NCBI GenBank assembly: GCA_037176705.1
Contig: CM073885.1
Coordinates: 160,136,290-160,200,289 of the forward strand
Reading direction: 5' to 3'
Length of the DNA: 64,000 bases
Source of the DNA: Molossus alvarezi
Taxonomy: Eukaryota; Chordata; Mammalia; Chiroptera; Molossidae
Both the position numbers and the translations under genes were made by a program. The notes beneath the pieces are model-generated. The model did not search any database. It saw only the letters and a program-made list of their open reading frames with translations, and was not told the DNA's origin. Shown in pieces: positions 1 through 9,760 of this stretch; position 1 is the first letter of the stretch; the number at the start of each line of letters is the position of its first letter.

Positions 1-2
1 TC

Positions 3-2243
3 CCCCAAGGATTCCGGGACAGTCCTCACCTATTTGGACAAGCATTAGCTGCAGACCTACTTGTTTGCAATTTAACTCCCTCCACCCTTTTACAATATGT
101 AGACGATCTTCTGATCTGTTCACCAACCAAGGCCAATTGCCTCACGGCCACCACCCTCCTACTGAATTTCCTTTGCAGCAAGGGATATCGGGTATCCTCC
201 AAGAAGGCACAAATAGCCACCTCGCCTGTCACTTACCTTGGCCTCCTAGTCACCCTGACCCATCGAGCCATTACCACCGACAGGCTACAGGCTCTTCGGG
301 GCCTGCAGCCCCCTAACTCGGCGGCTGAAATCCAGTCATTTCTGGGACTGGTAGGCTTCTTTCGCCACTGGGTCCCAGGCTTTGCCCTTCTAGCCAAACC
401 CCTCTATCTGGCAGCCAAAGAAACGCCTGAGGGGCCCTTGACATCCCCCGAAGGTGTTCGCCAGGCCTTCTCGGCCCTCCTGAAGGCCCTCTGCTCAGCA
501 TCGGCCCTGGCCTTACCTAATCCCTCACGACCCTTTGTCCTATATACTGAGGAGAGACACCACTTAGCTCTTGGAGTCTTAGCCCAACCGACGGGTCCAA
601 CTCTGGTCCCAGTAGCCTATCTCTCCAGACAGCTGGACCCCATGGTTCATGGATGGCAACCCTGTCTCCGAGCTCTGGCAGCTGCAGCCGATCTCACCAC
701 TGAGGCTCTGAAAATCAACCTCCAACAACCATTACAGGTCTTCTCTTCCCATCGCCTTACAGACCTTCTCTCACACCAGGCTCTGGCCCATCTTGGGCCC
801 TCCCGACTCCAGCTGTACCACCTCCTCTTTATAGAAAACCCCTCTATCACCCTCTCCCACTGTAGCCCTCTCAATCCAGCTACCCTCCTTCCTGTCTCTG
901 ACCTGCCCGTCTCTACACACTCCTGCCTCGAAATCTTAGAGGAATCTAAATCTCCCCGACCCGACCTAATGGCCCATCCCCTGCCAGAAGCCCAACATAC
1001 CCTTTACATAGATGGCAGCTCAATCTCCGAACCGCCGGGGCCCCGGCGGGCCGCCTATGCCATCGTCTCTGACACCCAGGTCATAGAAGCTAACGGCCTC
1101 CCCTTAGGGACCACCTCACAACAGGCCGAACTAGTCGTCCTGACCCGGGCCCTCATCTGGGCCAAAAATAAGACAGTCAACATATACACAGACTCCAAAT
1201 ATGCCTTTCTCATCGCACACTCCCACTGTATGATTTGGAAGGAACGAGGTTTCCTCACGACCAAGGGAACGCCTGTTCTCAATGGCACACTCATTTCTAG
1301 GCTCATTCAGGCCATCCAACTCCCTTTGCGGGTGGCCATTATGCATTGCAAGGGCCACCAGAACTCCAATTCCCCTGTTGCTAAGGGAAACGCCTTCGCC
1401 GATAAGACAGCTCGCTCCATAGCGCGTGCACACCCCACCTCTGCTATATGCTTTCTTTCAAAAACATACAGACCACAATATTCCTCCACAGAACAAGACC
1501 TTTTTCAATCTTCCCCGGAAATCCAGCTCAAGGATGGATGGGCATTCAAGGACAACCTCCTCATCCTCCCAGATTCTCAGAGATACCAGATAATCTCTGA
1601 CATCCACAAGTCCCTACATATTGGACCTAAGGCTCTTTATCATTTCCTCTCTCCCCTCTTCCAACCCAACCGCCTCCAGCAAACTATTCAAGCCGTCCAT
1701 TCCTCCTGCTCTACCTGTTCCAGGACAAACAGCCAGGGGGCCTGCCACATCTGCCGCCCACTTCACCAGATGCGGGGCCATCTCCCCGGACAGGACTGGC
1801 AGGTCGATTTTACCCACATGCCCAGACACAAAAATCTTAAATATCTTTTAACTATGGTTGATACCTTTTCAGGATGGATTGAGGCCTTTCCCACCACCTC
1901 AGAAACTGCGGGGACTGTAGCTGACCACCTGGTCCGGGACATCATCCCTCGCTTCGGCCTGCCTACCTCCATCCAGTCAGACAACGGGCCTGCCTTCATC
2001 TCCAAGGTCACAGAGGCTGTCTCCACCTCCCTCGACATACAGTGGAAACTGCATGTGGCCTACCACCCTCAGTCGTCTGGTAAAGTTGAAAGGGCCAACG
2101 GGCTCATCAAAGAACATCTGACCAAGCTCAGCCTAGAGCTCCGTCAGTCTTGGCCCACTCTTCTCCCCTTGGCTCTGACCCCCCTAAGGGCTACCCCGAG
2201 GGGGCCTTCCCAACTGAGCCCCTTCGAACTCCTCTACGGCTGA
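3..2243 (+). CDS. pol: ERV pol (RT-RNase H-integrase), 5'-partial
   Basis: One frame is open from the window edge to a TGA at 2241-2243 (746 codons). It starts inside reverse transcriptase; the catalytic YVDD box is at residues 32-35 (96-107). RNase H has its four acidic residues at D337 (1011), E376 (1128), D397 (1191) and D467 (1401). Integrase has the zinc-binding H-X3-H at 535/539 and C-X2-C at 569/572, then D602, D660 and E696, with exactly 35 residues between the last two. These enzymes copied viral RNA into DNA and inserted it. The TGA comes just before the expected integrase C-terminal region, which continues downstream in damaged form. Whether the missing 5' part is intact cannot be seen. 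I use the edge rather than an internal start because the frame is open throughout. Confidence 0.93.
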   Translation, partial: PQGFRDSPHLFGQALAADLLVCNLTPSTLLQYVDDLLICSPTKANCLTATTLLLNFLCSKGYRVSSKKAQIATSPVTYLGLLVTLTHRAITTDRLQALRGLQPPNSAAEIQSFLGLVGFFRHWVPGFALLAKPLYLAAKETPEGPLTSPEGVRQAFSALLKALCSASALALPNPSRPFVLYTEERHHLALGVLAQPTGPTLVPVAYLSRQLDPMVHGWQPCLRALAAAADLTTEALKINLQQPLQVFSSHRLTDLLSHQALAHLGPSRLQLYHLLFIENPSITLSHCSPLNPATLLPVSDLPVSTHSCLEILEESKSPRPDLMAHPLPEAQHTLYIDGSSISEPPGPRRAAYAIVSDTQVIEANGLPLGTTSQQAELVVLTRALIWAKNKTVNIYTDSKYAFLIAHSHCMIWKERGFLTTKGTPVLNGTLISRLIQAIQLPLRVAIMHCKGHQNSNSPVAKGNAFADKTARSIARAHPTSAICFLSKTYRPQYSSTEQDLFQSSPEIQLKDGWAFKDNLLILPDSQRYQIISDIHKSLHIGPKALYHFLSPLFQPNRLQQTIQAVHSSCSTCSRTNSQGACHICRPLHQMRGHLPGQDWQVDFTHMPRHKNLKYLLTMVDTFSGWIEAFPTTSETAGTVADHLVRDIIPRFGLPTSIQSDNGPAFISKVTEAVSTSLDIQWKLHVAYHPQSSGKVERANGLIKEHLTKLSLELRQSWPTLLPLALTPLRATPRGPSQLSPFELLYG

Positions 2244-2518
2244 CCTTTCCTCCTGTCGGCCCCATCCCCATCGCACCCGCCTCCTCTGGCTTCATACCTT
2301 CCCTACCTCTCCCTTCTCCGCTCCCTCCTTCGGGAACACGCTAACTCCACCCTTCCTGAGCCCAGCCCGGGGGCAGGAACAATGGAGTGGGTCGCCCCAG
2401 GGGACCAGGTTTTTATAAAGACCCTTTCCCAAAGCCCCTTGCTCCTAAGTGGGAAGGACCCTACATGATCGTCCTAACCACCCCATCAGCAGTAAAAGTC
2501 CTGGGCATCTCCACGTAG
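2244..2518 (+). pseudogene. Broken integrase C-terminal end
   Basis: After the TGA at 2241-2243 the same frame still reads as integrase-like C-terminal sequence (a WVAPGDQV stretch near 2390-2413). The match then moves to the +2 frame around 2420-2440 (KWEGPY stretch) and meets a TAG at 2516-2518. So the pol end carries a nonsense codon, a frameshift and a second nonsense codon. Beyond the TAG this frame continues without interruption into the env frame. Confidence 0.75.
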
Positions 2519-4189
2519 GTTCACCTCTCCAGGATAAAAAAGGCCATCCCTCAGGATGACCCCCCCTTGGACCGCTACTCCTATTGGTCCTCTGTCTCAG
2601 ACTCAAATGCAGGACCCCAGACTAAGACCTTTGTCTGGAGATTTTATCTCACAGAAAATTCCACGACTGGATTTGTTAAAATCTGTCAAAATCCAGAGGG
2701 ACACTATACCCAGGGATGGCTACTCACTACCACCAACTGCCCATCCACGGGATGCAAAAGCCCTCTCTTCCTAAATTTCACTGACTTCAAAAACCCTTTC
2801 ACACAGAACCAATGGGCTCCTGCGGTCTGCTTCCTTCAGGATCAGCCTACTCACTGCCAGTCCCCCTCCAGCCCCTGGCATCCCTGCATGGGATGTCAAT
2901 GGAGCAGCTGCAACATTCATGCAGCTCAGAGGCCCAATACCCCCCGAGCCCCATCAGGAATCTCCCTCTATCGCCACACCATGAACCACACACAGTCCTT
3001 CTCCCTCATTATTTCTGATCCGACTGACTCCAAATGGGTGACCCTTCAGAGGGGGGCCGTATACTCCTCCAGGTACTCCCATATGCCATCTTCCCACATT
3101 TATGTCTGGCGAGCCCTAGTCCAACTTACTGGCGGAGTCCACGACGACATCCAGACCCAGGAATCCCTACTCACCAGACAATTAGCTGCCCACACCTCCC
3201 CCTTTTCATGGCTCTCTCTCCTCCAGGAGGGTCTAATACTAGCCAATCTCACTGGGGCAGGCAACCTCTCATCTTGTTTAATGTGTGCAACCTTAGGAAA
3301 ACCTCCTCTGACTGTGGTCCCTTATCCCGCCGCTCTCAACTGCTCCGGGACATCCACCGCACCAAAACTTATGACTCCTATTGCTGATGTTACCCTATAT
3401 CTGCCTCCTGATCTCTCTCAAATTCCCTTTTGTTACAGTAACAGTTCTTCCAACCTTTGCAATGTCACACAATCTCCCACTCTCAACTTAATTGCCCCTA
3501 AAGGCTATTTCTTCTGGTGTAATCATACCTTATCGAAAACCCTCTCGACCCCCTTGGATCCCACTCTTCTCTGCCTGCCTGTCACCCTAACCCCCCAACT
3601 CATGGTCTACACACCTGCTGAATTCCAACAAAAATACATATATTACAACCCGAAACAAAAGCGGGCAATCTTTTTACCCCTTTTAGTAGGACTCTCCCTC
3701 TCAGCCTCGGCTGTCGCTGCTGGACTGGGAGGGGGTGCCCTAGCACACTCCTTAGTCACCTCAGAACGCTTAGAATCTCAATTTCAGATTGCTATTGACA
3801 GCTCGGCTGAGTCCCTAGCTTCTCTCCAGAGGAAGATCACCTCCCTGGCCCAGCTGTCGATGCAGAATCGAAGGGCTCTGGACCTCCTCACAGCAGAACA
3901 CAGAGGAACCTCTCTTTTTCTTGGGGAAGAATGTTGCTATTATATCAACGAATCAGGTTTGGTAGAAACCCGCATTGAAACCCTCCACCAGCTAAGTTCA
4001 GAACTAAAAAAACAAAAGTTCTCAGTAGACGCCTCCTCCTGGTGGAATTCCTCCATGTACTCCTTACTCCTCCCCCTCCTCGGCCCAACCATCATCATAA
4101 TAATTATACTGCTAATTGCCCCCTGTTTTCTCCGCTTCATCCAGGGCCGATTCGCACAGCTCACACGGACAATAGAGTCCACCAAATGA
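2519..4189 (+). CDS. env: ERV env, long open frame lacking a start
   Basis: The frame is open for 556 codons after a TAG, ending at TGA 4187-4189. It has envelope architecture. The surface subunit has a CLMC (CxxC) motif at 3275-3286. A Lys-Gln-Lys-Arg cleavage site lies at 3653-3664, followed by a hydrophobic Ala/Gly/Leu-rich fusion-peptide-like stretch and heptad-rich sequence. A cysteine pair is at 3932-3937. The membrane anchor is an Ile/Leu-rich segment at about 4061-4129 with a short tail. Known class I envelopes have a CX6CC motif; here the first position (3911-3913) encodes Ser, so the cysteine expected to bond the two subunits is absent. No in-frame ATG or signal peptide is visible near the N-terminus, so the 5' end is deleted or mutated. 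A captured or domesticated function is not shown. Confidence 0.88.
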   Translation, partial: VHLSRIKKAIPQDDPPLDRYSYWSSVSDSNAGPQTKTFVWRFYLTENSTTGFVKICQNPEGHYTQGWLLTTTNCPSTGCKSPLFLNFTDFKNPFTQNQWAPAVCFLQDQPTHCQSPSSPWHPCMGCQWSSCNIHAAQRPNTPRAPSGISLYRHTMNHTQSFSLIISDPTDSKWVTLQRGAVYSSRYSHMPSSHIYVWRALVQLTGGVHDDIQTQESLLTRQLAAHTSPFSWLSLLQEGLILANLTGAGNLSSCLMCATLGKPPLTVVPYPAALNCSGTSTAPKLMTPIADVTLYLPPDLSQIPFCYSNSSSNLCNVTQSPTLNLIAPKGYFFWCNHTLSKTLSTPLDPTLLCLPVTLTPQLMVYTPAEFQQKYIYYNPKQKRAIFLPLLVGLSLSASAVAAGLGGGALAHSLVTSERLESQFQIAIDSSAESLASLQRKITSLAQLSMQNRRALDLLTAEHRGTSLFLGEECCYYINESGLVETRIETLHQLSSELKKQKFSVDASSWWNSSMYSLLLPLLGPTIIIIIILLIAPCFLRFIQGRFAQLTRTIESTK

Positions 4190-4412
4190 TGCTACAACAT
4201 TACCAGCCTTTGACCAGTCCCCCGAACTCGGACCACACTGACTCGGCACCCGCCCTGACGCCGCCCCCCGTCCAGCAGGAAGTAGTCAAAAAGACGTCCT
4301 GGCCCCTGTTCCTATATCACAGAGTCGGGAATGTCCGAGAGCCTGGGAACTGGCGCCAGGCAAACTGTTCAGCCGTTACCTCGCTTACCCAACCTAAACT
4401 CCCTCCCTGTTT

Positions 4413-4485
4413 CAGGAACTGTTTGCCCCAAACTCATAGATCAACTCCTGTCCCATTCTCCTGTCCTAGTCCAGGAACTGTTTGC
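4413..4485 (+). promoter_or_regulatory. Direct repeat in LTR U3
   Basis: The 14-base unit caggaactgtttgc occurs at 4413-4426 and 4472-4485, 59 bases apart, about 95-165 bases upstream of the TATA box. Repeated U3 units are often enhancer elements in gammaretroviral LTRs. Function here is inferred only. Confidence 0.5.
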
Positions 4486-4577
4486 TCCAGGACAATAGAC
4501 TCACATTTCAGGGGCCCCCATGCGTAGCCCCTCAGGACCTAACCCTAACAACAAGTTCCCGCTGCCACAGGCGCAGA

Positions 4578-4584
4578 TATAAAA
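4578..4584 (+). promoter_or_regulatory. LTR TATA box
   Basis: TATAAAA lies 76 bases upstream of the AATAAA at 4660-4665, the usual U3/R arrangement of a retroviral promoter. If active it would transcribe rightwards, antisense to OLAH. Confidence 0.6.
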
Positions 4585-4659
4585 ATCACAAACCCCAGCA
4601 TCGGGCGTGGCTTCTTGGACTCGACCCCCCGAGTCTGTGAACCCGCCCGGAGTGTACCC

Positions 4660-4665
4660 AATAAA
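4660..4665 (+). terminator. LTR polyadenylation signal
   Basis: AATAAA in the R region of the LTR, followed by a T/G-rich stretch (gctgtttggctctttgg) typical of a downstream element. Confidence 0.6.
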
Positions 4666-4743
4666 GCCTGATTTCTGCTTATTTGGCTGTTTGGCTCTTT
4701 GGTTTCTTCCCACCTCCCACCGGCGGCGCCTGGCTACCTTACA

Positions 4744-6424
4744 CATGCCACTCCCTTCTGGCTTGCTGCATTTCTGTTGAGTAATCAGCTGTCAGTCTAA
4801 TGGGAGCTCCCATGTAGGTATCTTCCTGTCTCTCTCTTACCTCCTTTAAGATTCTTTGTTTGTCTTTAATGTTTGCTATTTTTATTATGATGTGTGTAGC
4901 ATTGGATCTTTTGGGGTTCATCTTGCTTGAGATTCTCTGTGTTTCCTGGACTTGTTTGACTTGTTCCTTCACCAGTTTAGGGAAGTTTTCTGTCATTATT
5001 TCTTCAAACAGGTTCTCTGTTTCTTTCTCCAATTCTTCTCCTTCTGGTATCCCTGTAATGCTAATGTTGTTGTTTTGTATTGTCCCACAGCTCCCTTAAA
5101 CTCTCCTCCTGCTTTTTAATTTTTTTTCCCCATTTGCTGCTTTATTTGGGTGTTTTTTTCTACCTTGTCTTCTAAGTCAGTGGTTTGGTCTTCAGCTTCT
5201 TCTAATCTACTATTGAACCCTTCTAAGGTATTTTTCATAACAGCTATGTCATTCTTTATTTCCTCTTGATTTGTATGCATAGCTCCTTTTTTTAAGCTGT
5301 AGTTCCCAGTCAGTTCTTCATAACTCTTATCAAGTGGCTTGTAGATCTCACCAAATTGTTTAAGCACCCTTAAAATCATTGCTTTGAATTCTTTATCTGA
5401 TAAATTGCTTTCTTCCATTTTCTGTTATCCCTTTTCTTTCATTTGAGTGGTTTTTTTTTTTTGTCTCACCATTTTAGCAATCTGGTAGTTCTAGGCACAG
5501 TGAGAGATGTTGGAGTGTGTAGGCAGGTCAGTGTTTATCAAATAAGGCTCCTGTGCCTCCCAGACTCTTTTGGTGTATGGTGCCTCTTGCCTGCTGTGGG
5601 TCCTGGAGGATTGACAACTGGTGGCTGGTATTGGTCTGTCATGCAGGGCTTGGCTTCCTAAGTCTTGTTGCTGCTTGGGCTGGTGCACTGGTCCTGATCA
5701 GCCTCTGCTGATGCCGCTGGGGATGGGTCTCAGCTGCCAATCTGTGCTGATGCTGCCTGGGGAGCATGGGGTTACCTGGTGCACTGTTGGGGTGTGTGGG
5801 TCTTGTTTGTATGCTTCTGGGGTATTTGGGTCCCACTGATACACTACTGGGGTCTGTGGATCCCAATGGTGTGCTTCTGGGGTATCCTGCTGCCTGTTGG
5901 CCCTCAGCTGCTTATAGGTCACTGCTGGGGTCAAGTGAAAGTTCCCCGTTTGCACTGCTACGGCTGTTGCTGATGCCAGAGGATGCTCTCAGGTCCCTAT
6001 CTCTTGCTGCCCTTGAGGGCTGAGGATGCTCCACACCTGTGACTTTGCTGCCACCGGGAGTGGGGTTCCACTCCAAAGCCGGTGCTGCAGTTGTCATGGG
6101 CAGGTGTCGGCTGCCCACAGCCTTGCTGCTGCATGGCTGGGCCACACTCATGATCAGTCTCTGCTGATGCTTGGAGGAATTGGTATCAGCTGGTGATTTG
6201 AGCTGCTACTGCCCGTTGGTGTGGGGCTTCACTCCCACCCAGTCTCTCTTGTTGAGAGGGGAGGTGCCAGACTCCCAAGCAGGCACTTGTGCTGCTGGGG
6301 GTGTGTCTCTGCTCCCTCGCCTGCCAAGCTTCCCCTGCTATTGGTGGTGGGGCTCAACTCCCGCCCAGTTACTGCTGATGTAGGGGAAGGTGCTGAGCTC
6401 CAATCAGGCTTCTGCTCTGGGGCA
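4744..6424 (-). mobile_element. LINE-1 fragment, reverse: 5'UTR and ORF1
   Basis: On the minus strand, 6424-5430 is a G/C-rich L1 5'UTR and 5418-4744 is ORF1. The ORF1 reading is split into two overlapping frames (5418-5116 and 5032-4744), showing at least one frameshift. It has the coiled-coil and C-terminal landmarks of L1 ORF1p (an ENFPKLV stretch, then RPI-like and QARREW stretches). No ORF2 follows; the fragment abuts the ERV LTR. The sequence differs clearly from the full-length L1 at 6632, so it is a different or older subfamily. Confidence 0.82.
5740..5900 (-). repeat. Degenerate tandem units in L1 5'UTR
   Basis: Units of roughly 30-50 bases containing variants of ctggggtatttgggtcccactgat recur between about 5755 and 5890. 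This resembles internally repeated L1 promoter regions. The copies are diverged and unit borders are unclear. Confidence 0.5.
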
Positions 6425-6631
6425 TAGTACTGGAAGTCTTAGCCACAGCAATTGTACAAGAAGAAAAAAGAAATGGGATCCAAATTGGAAAGGCGGAAGT
6501 GAAATTGTCATTATTTGCAGATGATATGATATTGTACATAAAAAACTCTGAAGACTCCATCAAAACTCTCCTATATTTAATAAATACATTTGACAAAGTA
6601 ACAGGATACAAAATTAATATTAAAAAATTGA
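6425..6631 (+). mobile_element. LINE-1 ORF2 fragment, forward
   Basis: A 200-base forward piece of ORF2 reverse transcriptase, including the FADD catalytic box (cagatgatatgata near 6520). It directly follows the reverse 5'UTR, a head-to-head junction like those left by 5' inversion (twin priming), and is cut by the full-length L1 that starts near 6632. Confidence 0.75.
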
Positions 6632-6839
6632 CAGCAGGAAAAAAATGGCGGCAGAATGAATGGAAGCTACACAGACCATCTCCCAGGACCAAACTGGATT
6701 TACAACAAAAATAAAGACAAATCGTCAGGAAGGGGCAACTGAAAGACACCTTGGAGGACCACATAACCAGGGACACTGACCCAATCCTGGTAGGCTTGCG
6801 AGGATGCAAGAGGGGGCCAGGAGCCCACGGTCCGTAGTG

Positions 6840-7130
6840 GCCTGGGCTGTGACAAGCGGACTCGGCTGGGACCAGGGACTCGGCTGGAAGCTGCTGTTAC
6901 CTCAGCTGCGTCTGGCTACCGTGGCTGAGTCCTGCGAACTCGGCTGGGTGCTACCCCCACGGCTGGTGCTGCACGGACTCGGCTGGGACCAGGGGACTCA
7001 GCTGGAAGCTGCTGCCTAATTGGTGACTGCAGCTGGGTACTGTGGCCTCGGCTGAGTGCTATGCCCTCGGCTGAGTCCTGTGAACTTGGCTGGGTGCTAT
7101 GCCCTCGGCTGGTACCACAGCTTTGGCCGC
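6840..7130 (+). repeat. Tandem cggctgg-type units in L1 5'UTR
   Basis: The core ctcggctgg recurs irregularly about ten times with spacers of 15-40 bases, in a G/C-rich stretch inside the L1 5'UTR. The 5'UTR of the second L1 (25790-25930) has related but differently spaced units, so copy number varies between elements. Confidence 0.65.
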
Positions 7131-7756
7131 ACTTGACTGGATGCAGTGCCCTCGGGTTAAAAGTCCCATGTGGCTCCATGACGCAGAGTATGGACAGAGG
7201 CTAAATTGGGAGCAGCCACTCACTTTGGGCTCCAGCAGAGGGAAGGCAGACTGGACTGGAACAGTGTGGGGACACTCGGATTTTAAAGGGTGCGCAGAGC
7301 TTTTGCTGAGTGCAGCCTCGCATGACGGTGGTCATCTTACTTCTTCCCAGGGCCCTGGGAAGAGGCTGAAGCCCCTCCTTCAGAGATTCAGCCCCACCTG
7401 GTGGCCACTGAAATGCTAATTGAGGCCCATTAACAACCAGCATCTGCCCCACCCTTGGGAAATCCTCTTACACTGAGCACCAGAGGGAGGTTTTCAGGCA
7501 ATTCAGAAACCAAGGTTCTTCAGGTGACCTCTACTAATAGACTCCAGGCAAAAAAAAAAAAAAAAAAAAAAAGCTAGAGGATAACTACCATTCCCTTGGC
7601 TAGCAACACTAACCGGGAAAGCTAAGACTTGACAGTGGTGTTTAAAGTGGGTCCTCCCTGCCTCATCCAAACCCAGGAGAGGGAGCAGCAAACAGCAGAA
7701 CACCAATACCCACAGGAAAAATTTGGCAGACTCCAAAGCTTACTGTGATAGGCAAA

Positions 7757-8625
7757 ATGGTGAAAAACAGAAACAAAAGCCAAATGAAAGAACAAGGGAC
7801 CTCTACCGAAGAGGAGATAAATGAGGTGCAGTTAAGCAAGTTAACAAAACTAGAATTCAGAGCCATGATCTTGAGGAAGCTCAACAGCATGAGTAAGGAC
7901 ATCAACACCATGAGTAAAGACATAGAAATGTAGAAAATCAACCAGTTGGAAATTAAAAACCACCAAGAAGAAATGAAGAATGACATATCAGAAATGAAAA
8001 ACACATTGGAAGGTCTAAAAAGCAGAGTAGAGGAAGCTGAGGACTGGATCAGTGAATTAGAAGACAGGGTAGAAAAAATCAACCAGTCAGAAAACCAAAA
8101 GGAAAAAATGATTAAAAAACAGGAAGACAGCTTAAGAGAACTGTGGGACAATTATAAACGTAATAATATTCACATCATAGGAGTTCCCGAAGAAGAAGAA
8201 AATGAGCAAGGGTTAGAGAATATATTCAAAGAAATAGTGACAGAAAACTTCCCTAATTTGGTGAAGGAAGAAGGCATTCAAGTTCAAGAAGCACAGAGAG
8301 TCCCAAGTAAGAAGATTCCAAAGAGGCCCACACCAAGACACATAGTAATCAAACTGCCAAAAATTAAAGACAAAGAGAATCCTAAAAGCAGCAAGAGATA
8401 AGCAACAGGTTACCTACAAAGGACCCCCATAAGGCTCTCAGCTGACTTCTCAACAGAAACAATACAAGCCAGAAGGGAATGGCATGAAGTAATCAAGGTC
8501 ATGAAAAACAAAAATCTGAATCCAAGACCACTCTACCCAGCAAGGTTATCATACAAAATAGAAGGTAAAATAAAGAGCTTCCCAGATAAAAAAAAAAAAA
8601 AAAAGGCGAAAGGAATACATTAGCA
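7757..8625 (+). pseudogene. LINE-1 ORF1p, stop and frameshift
   Basis: ORF1p is an RNA-binding trimeric chaperone of the L1 particle. The ATG at 7757 opens a frame with a TAG at 7931-7933 after 58 codons; the same frame reopens and runs to a TAA at 8399-8401. Comparison with the second L1 in this window (27384-27400) shows a two-base loss near 8375, which causes that premature end. The remaining C-terminal part is in another frame to about 8625, ending at an A-run. A coiled coil (about 7946-8110) and an RRM-like region follow in order. Confidence 0.82.
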
Positions 8626-9552
8626 CCAAACCAGCACTGCAAGAAATGTTAAAAGGACGGCTATAATTAGCAGGTAAAATGGGAAGAAAAATATAACCAC
8701 ACTAAACGAAAATGGCAATAAATAAGTACATATCAATATTCACCTTAAATGTAAATGGATTGAATGCTCCCATAAAAAGACACAGAATAGCTGATTGGAT
8801 AAAAAAGCATGACTCATCTCTATGTTGTTTACAAGAGACCCACCTCACAACAAAAGTCTCAGGTAGATTGAAAGTGAAGGGATGGAAAAAAATCTTCCAA
8901 GCAAACAGAAAGGAAAAAAAAGCTGGAGTAGCAATACTCATATCTGATAAAACAGATTTCAAAATGAAGGCCATAACTAGAGACAAAGAAGGCCACTACA
9001 TATTATTGAATGGATCTATCCAACAGGAAGATGTCACCTTGATAAACATATATGCACCCAATATAGGAGCACCAAAATATATTAAAAATCTTCTGGAGGA
9101 CTTCAAAGGAGAAATTGATAGCAATACAATCATAGCAGGGGACTTCAACACCTCGCTTACATCACTGGATAGATCCTCTAGACAAAAAATTAGCAAGGAA
9201 ACAGAGACTCTAAATGAAGCACTAGACCAAAAGGATTTAATAGATATCTACAGAAAATTACACCCCAAAATACAGAATTCACATTCTTCTCAAGTGCACA
9301 TGGGGCATTCTCAAAGATAGACCACATGTTAGGGCACAAACTAAGTCTCTACAAGTTCAAGAAGACTGAAATCATATCAAGCATCTTCTCAGATCACAAT
9401 GGCATGAAACTAGAAATCAATTGCAAGAAGAACACACAAAGACATTTGAACACATGGAAGCTAAATAGCATGTTATTAAACAATGAATGGGTCACCAAGG
9501 AGATCAAGGAAGAAATAAAAAACTTCCTGGAAACCAATGAAAATGAAGACAC

Positions 9553-9760
9553 TGGCCCGGGTTCGGTTCCCACTAAGGGCATGTACCTCGGTTGCAGTTT
9601 GTCCCCGGCCCTGGTTGGTTGTGCGGGTGGCAGCCACTCGATGTGTCCCTTTCACATCGATGTTTCTCTCTCTCTCTCTTCCTCTCTCTCCCTCCCACTC
9701 TGTCTGTACAAAAAATGGAAAAATGTCCTCGGATGAGGATTAAAAAAAAAAAAGAAGAAA
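9553..9760 (+). repeat. VES-type SINE, 5'-truncated
   Basis: It starts in the middle of the tRNA-like head (B-box region) and runs to the conserved tail ggatgaggat plus A-run. The 14-base target duplication gaaaatgaagacac flanks it (9539-9552 and 9761-9774), so the truncation happened at insertion. Confidence 0.9.

Larger units (their letters stand above)
1..4743 (+). mobile_element. Gammaretrovirus-like ERV, 3' part (pol-env-LTR)
   Basis: This is the 3' portion of an endogenous retrovirus whose 5' LTR, gag and protease lie left of the window. The order reverse transcriptase, RNase H, integrase, env, LTR is canonical. The env CxxC motif, the Lys-Gln-Lys-Arg cleavage site and the conserved stretch before a cysteine pair place it among class I (gammaretrovirus-like) ERVs. 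It lies antisense to OLAH, downstream of that gene's second coding exon and so probably in an OLAH intron. Reading frames are long but damaged: pol has one stop, a frameshift and another stop near its end, and env has no recognisable start. It ends against a reverse LINE-1 fragment without a visible target duplication. Confidence 0.93.
4190..4743 (+). repeat. 3' LTR of the gammaretrovirus-like ERV
   Basis: The sequence after env has LTR signals in order: U3 with a direct repeat (4413-4426 and 4472-4485), a TATA box at 4578-4584 and an AATAAA at 4660-4665, followed by a T/G-rich stretch and a CA-containing end near 4743. No clear polypurine tract is visible just before it, so the 5' boundary is approximate. 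From 4744 the sequence becomes reverse LINE-1 ORF1. Confidence 0.75.

Noticed and set aside
6171..6427. Open frames in the G/C-rich block
   Set aside because: They lie in the reverse L1 5'UTR and show no family resemblance.
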